18,032 nucleotides of DNA from assembly GCA_964460185.1 (NCBI GenBank), contig CAYWTM010000072.1, forward strand, positions 1 through 18,032. Direction: 5' to 3'. A program made the translations under genes and the position numbers. Positions 15,800-18,032 of this stretch are shown one piece after another (the first letter of the stretch is position 1; every line of letters begins with the position of its first letter). This DNA comes from JAVJPJ01 sp040217295 (GTDB lineage: Bacteria > Pseudomonadota > Alphaproteobacteria > Rhodobacterales > Rhodobacteraceae). The notes below the pieces were generated by a model. That model was not told where the DNA came from. It did not search any database and was given only the letters and a program-made list of their open reading frames with translations.

Positions 15800-15979
15800 T
15801 CAGACCGGCATATCGTTGAACAGATCCTCGATGCCGTCATCGTCCGCCGGACCTTGGGTCGCCTTGTCCGGTGTCTCGGTCTTTTGTCGTCTGGCGGCAT
15901 CGCCCGTCTTTGGATTCGGGCTGGCTGCATCCGCGCGGTCGGCGGGCAGGACGGGCTTGGACTTGGGTTTCTCGATCAT
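15800..15979 (-). CDS. Small acidic-tailed protein of unknown function (59 residues)
   Basis: A 59-residue hydrophilic protein, MIEKPKSKPVLPADRADAA at the start and DDDGIEDLFNDMPV at the end. I do not recognise a family. The first half is Lys/Pro/Ala-rich and probably disordered. The last 14 residues look like a short amphipathic acidic motif that could bind a partner. An AAGGAG sequence lies about ten bases before the ATG. It ends three bases beyond the convergent SnoaL-SnoaL stop and lies 105 bp downstream of the TraR/DksA-type gene on the same strand, so it may share its transcript. The tight fit, binding site and coherent composition argue that it is real, but no homologue is claimed. Confidence 0.6.
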   Translation of the reverse strand: MIEKPKSKPVLPADRADAASPNPKTGDAARRQKTETPDKATQGPADDDGIEDLFNDMPV

Positions 15980-16084
15980 CTCAGGTGATCTCCTTTTGGG
16001 TTGGTCACATGATCCCTGGCACGTGGCGCAGGTCTTTGGGGCGGGGCAAGCGCCCGGATGTCGGCCCCTTTTCCTGGCCCCGAC

Positions 16085-16438
16085 CTAGGTGGACGAAGAC
16101 GCGGGCCGCCCCCCCTGCGCGAGCGCGGCACAGGACTTGCAGAACGGTGTGAATGGCAACAGGTCCAGCCGGGCGTCGGAAATGGCCGTGCCGCAGGTGG
16201 TGCAGATGCCGTATTCCCCGGCCTCGATCCGCTGAAGGGCGGCCCTGATCTGCTGGATTTCCGCCTGGCCGCTCAGACCCAGACCTTCCAGCACCTCGTC
16301 ACCTTCGCGTTCGGTGGCCAGATCGTCCCAATCCCTGGTCTGATGGCTTTCCAGCTCGGCCTCGATCTGATGCAGGCGGCCATCAAGATCGCGTAGGCGC
16401 TGTTCGAGTTGAACACGTCGTTCAAGCAAGGTGGTCAT
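16085..16438 (-). CDS. TraR/DksA-type zinc-finger protein
   Basis: A 117-residue DksA-like protein. Residues 1-32 and 56-72 form the two helices of a coiled coil. Between them DWDDLATE supplies D36, D39 and A41, the DXXDXA tip motif that DksA places in the RNA polymerase secondary channel. A four-cysteine zinc finger follows, CTTC (79, 82) and CKSC (100, 103). It is shorter than E. coli DksA (151 residues), as are many alphaproteobacterial paralogues, and may act with or without ppGpp. The start at 16438 (MTTLLERR) has GGAGGA nine bases upstream; a frame to 16483 would add fifteen residues without a better site. A perfect FNR-type site lies 86-100 bp upstream, with a TAAGCT -10 candidate between them. 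Confidence 0.86.
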   Translation of the reverse strand: MTTLLERRVQLEQRLRDLDGRLHQIEAELESHQTRDWDDLATEREGDEVLEGLGLSGQAEIQQIRAALQRIEAGEYGICTTCGTAISDARLDLLPFTPFCKSCAALAQGGRPASSST

Positions 16439-16524
16439 GAGCAGTGATCCTCCGGTTTCTCCTGGTGGCGGTTGTGTCGCCACCTCTCCGACAACGAGCT
16501 TATCAACCGGGCCGCTCTCGGCCC

Positions 16525-16538
16525 TTGATGTCGATCAA
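16525..16538. promoter_or_regulatory. Perfect FNR/FnrL-type binding site (TTGAT-N4-ATCAA)
   Basis: TTGAT (16525-16529), GTCG, ATCAA (16534-16538) match the FNR/Anr/FnrL consensus exactly in the 162-bp divergent region between the DksA-like gene and the TIGR01244 gene. Read on the minus strand, TAAGCT (complement of 16497-16502) lies exactly where a -10 element should be if the site is centred at -41.5, giving a start point near 16490 and a 51-nt leader. On the plus strand no comparable -10 occurs at that distance. This suggests oxygen-linked activation of the DksA-like gene. Confidence 0.6.
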
Positions 16539-16601
16539 CATCCCTTTCCCTTCCAGGCGCCTTGCGGCAGGATACGGCCAACGCGAAAAAGGAGACCTTG
16601 A

Positions 16602-17033
16602 ATGGATTTGCGCCCGATCATAGACGGCTACACCGTTGCCCCGCAGCTTCAGCCCGAAGATATGAAGGCCCTGGCCGCTCAGGGGGTCAGCACGGTGATC
16701 TGCAACCGGCCCGACGCGGAAATCCCGGCGCCGTTGCAGGCCGCCGCGATGCAGGCCGCTGCCGAGGCGGCCGGCCTGAATTTCGTGTTCAACCCGGTGG
16801 TGGGTGGCGCCCTGACCGAGGCCAATGTCGAGGAACAGGCCGACGCGATTGCCGCGTCCGAGGGGCCGGTCGTGGCGTATTGCGCATCGGGCAACCGTTC
16901 CACCGTGGTCTGGGCCTTTGGTGCAGCAGGCGAGGTTCCGGTCACCCAGATCATGGAAGCGGCGGCGAAATACGGCTATCCCTTCGAAGGGCTGCGCCCG
17001 CACCTGGAGGCCATCGCGGCCAAACGGGGATGA
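16602..17033 (+). CDS. TIGR01244 / DUF442 sulfurtransferase- or phosphatase-like protein
   Basis: A 143-residue cytosolic protein starting MDLRPIIDGYTVAPQLQPEDM, followed by GVSTVICNRPDAE and a loop with YCASGNRS (C94, R99). The block order matches TIGR01244/DUF442, a family with a protein-tyrosine-phosphatase-like fold also found fused to Blh beta-lactamase-like sulfur dioxygenases. The Cys-Arg spacing is CX4R, as in family members with CRSGTRS, rather than the CX5R of classic phosphatases. A persulfide-handling role is possible but unproven. GGAG in AAAAAGGAGACC lies about seven bases before the ATG. The stop overlaps the transporter start (ATGA), so the two are coupled. Confidence 0.85.
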   Translation: MDLRPIIDGYTVAPQLQPEDMKALAAQGVSTVICNRPDAEIPAPLQAAAMQAAAEAAGLNFVFNPVVGGALTEANVEEQADAIAASEGPVVAYCASGNRSTVVWAFGAAGEVPVTQIMEAAAKYGYPFEGLRPHLEAIAAKRG

Positions 17034-17914
17034 CCCGGCTTTCGCCGACGGCGCAAGGCATCATCCTGATGATCTGCGCGGTCCTGTGCTTTTCCACGAT
17101 GGACGCGCTTGCCAAGCTGCTGGCACAAAGAAATCCGGTGACGCAGGTCGTCTGGGCGCGGTATGCGGGACAGATGCTGGTGACATCCGTGATCCTTGCT
17201 CCGCGCCTGGGTCCGCTTTTGCGCACCCGGCACCTGGGCCTGCAATTGCTGCGCTCGGGTTTCTTGTTCGCGGCGACCTTCTGCTTTTTCACGGCGCTGT
17301 CGCAGATGGAGATTGCGGCGGCCACGGCGGTGATGAACATCCACCCGGTCATCCTGACCCTTGGCGCAGCCCTGATCTTGCGCGAGGCGCTTGGACCGCG
17401 GCGCATATTCGGCATCGCCGCGGCGCTGGTGGGCGCGCTTATCGTGATCCGGCCGGGGGGCGAGGTGTTTTCGTTCGCGGCAGTGCTGCCCCTGCTGGCG
17501 GGCATCTTCTATTCGTCCTACGCGCTGACGACCCGGTTTCTGGGGCGTGACGAGTCGATCCTGACGTCTTTCCTTTACACGGCGCTGATCGGCACGATCG
17601 GGGCCAGTTTGCTGGTGATCCCGCACTGGCAGACACCCACCGCGGGCGATGCGGCGCTTTTGCTGATCCTGGGAACGGTCGGCGCGGTCGGGCAATTCCT
17701 GCTGATCCGCTCGCTGACCATGGCCGAGGCCGGCGCCGTTGCGCCCTTTGGCTACCTGGGCGTTGTCTTTGCCACGATCTGGGGGCTGGCCGTGTTTGGC
17801 GAGGTTCCCGATATCTGGACACTTGTCGGTGCGCTTGTGATCGTCGGGGCTGGCGTCTATGTGTGGCACCGCGAAACGCAGGCGCGCGCCAGCGCCCTGA
17901 AGGCTGCACCCTGA
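17030..17914 (+). CDS. EamA-domain DMT superfamily transporter
   Basis: A 294-residue inner-membrane protein with about ten hydrophobic segments arranged as two EamA repeats. The first begins GIILMICAVLCFSTMDALAK and contains RYAGQMLVTSVIL and FFTALSQMEIAAATAVMN. The second begins SFAAVLPLLAGIFYSSYALT and ends FGEVPDIWTLVGALVIVGAGVYVW. Basic loops follow the positive-inside rule. DMT/EamA proteins (RhaT, RarD, YdcZ types) export or exchange amino acids, nucleosides, cofactors or other metabolites; substrate cannot be told from sequence. The ATG at 17030 overlaps the TIGR01244 stop; the longer in-frame extension to 16562 runs inside that gene and is not used. Coupling to a sulfur-handling-type protein hints at a related substrate, but this is speculative. 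Confidence 0.92.
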   Translation: MTRLSPTAQGIILMICAVLCFSTMDALAKLLAQRNPVTQVVWARYAGQMLVTSVILAPRLGPLLRTRHLGLQLLRSGFLFAATFCFFTALSQMEIAAATAVMNIHPVILTLGAALILREALGPRRIFGIAAALVGALIVIRPGGEVFSFAAVLPLLAGIFYSSYALTTRFLGRDESILTSFLYTALIGTIGASLLVIPHWQTPTAGDAALLLILGTVGAVGQFLLIRSLTMAEAGAVAPFGYLGVVFATIWGLAVFGEVPDIWTLVGALVIVGAGVYVWHRETQARASALKAAP

Positions 17915-17952
17915 TCCGCCCGCACTGACCCTGGGACATACGCGAGAATTCC

Positions 17953-18032
17953 ATGTCACATCCCCGCCGCCTCTGGCTTGACTGGCTGGTCGACCGGACC
18001 GCGCGGGCGGCATTCTGGGTTGCGTTCCGCCT
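17953..18032 (+). CDS. Partial gene, possibly lipid A (lauroyl) acyltransferase, cut by the window edge
   Basis: An ATG at 17953 opens a frame that runs off the right edge after about 26 codons, beginning MSHPRRLWLDWLVDRTARAA and continuing with a hydrophobic helix. A short basic lead, then a D-W-L-x-D/x-R segment and the first helix, is how LpxL/HtrB-type acyltransferases begin in Rhodobacteraceae, but too little is present to be sure. It follows the EamA gene by 38 bp with only a weak ribosome binding site (GCGAGA). Confidence 0.4.
   Translation, partial: MSHPRRLWLDWLVDRTARAAFWVAFR

Noticed and set aside
16475..16493. Inverted repeat TGTCG-N9-CGACA upstream of the DksA-like gene
   Set aside because: Only five base pairs with a long spacer in GC-rich DNA, expected by chance.
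16880..16903. CASGNRS read as a classic protein tyrosine phosphatase active site
   Set aside because: The spacing is CX4R, not CX5R, and the surrounding blocks fit TIGR01244/DUF442 instead.

Overview
The window looks like a chromosomal segment of a high-GC alphaproteobacterium, most likely Rhodobacterales/Rhodobacteraceae (roseobacter-type). The evidence is the strong G/C third-position codon use, the cluster lptF-lptG-lptD-surA-pdxA set divergently from pepA-holC, and the family content: a TIGR02281 aspartic protease, a DUF2087 protein, a TIGR01244 protein and SnoaL-like proteins beside a MalK-type ABC ATPase. Assignment is by reading the proteins; no database search was run.

Layout. 1-5820: a DUF2087 protein (203-706); an ABC-F ATPase (748-2607) whose start codon directly follows a strong hairpin; MarC, translationally coupled to it (2604-3221); a membrane-anchored aspartic protease (3274-3855). 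Facing these across a hairpin that fills the gap is the minus-strand pair pepA (4351-5820) and holC (3877-4341). 5998-12618: an outer-membrane biogenesis operon, lptF, lptG, lptD, surA, pdxA. Most of its junctions are 4-bp ATGA overlaps. LptF/LptG form the inner-membrane part of the LPS exporter, LptD is the outer-membrane translocon, SurA is the periplasmic chaperone for outer-membrane proteins, and PdxA (vitamin B6 synthesis) is a commonly linked passenger. The usual next gene, rsmA, is absent. A palindromic intergenic element follows instead.

12770-15796 is an accessory and apparently eroded locus. On the minus strand lie a MalK/UgpC-type ABC ATPase with no permease or binding protein in view, the remains of a GMC oxidoreductase (start and C-terminus joined across a large internal deletion), and a SnoaL-like protein. 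Divergent from these is a protein made of two SnoaL-like domains that resemble the single one. The divergent promoter region holds an AT-rich palindrome that could be the local operator.

15800-18032: a 59-codon minus-strand gene of unknown function; a TraR/DksA-type zinc-finger protein with the DXXDXA tip motif; a divergent pair of a TIGR01244 protein and an EamA transporter (ATGA overlap); and the start of what may be a lipid A acyltransferase at the right edge. Between the DksA-like gene and the TIGR01244 gene is a perfect FNR-type site, TTGAT-N4-ATCAA. It is placed as a class II activator site would be for a plausible -10 element in front of the DksA-like gene.

The observations most worth following up are the FNR site in front of a DksA-like factor, the GMC oxidoreductase deletion scar inside the SnoaL/ABC locus, the hairpin holding the ABC-F ribosome binding site, and the TTTGCA-N6-TGCAAA operator candidate. 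I found no tRNA, rRNA, CRISPR array, insertion sequence or phage gene.
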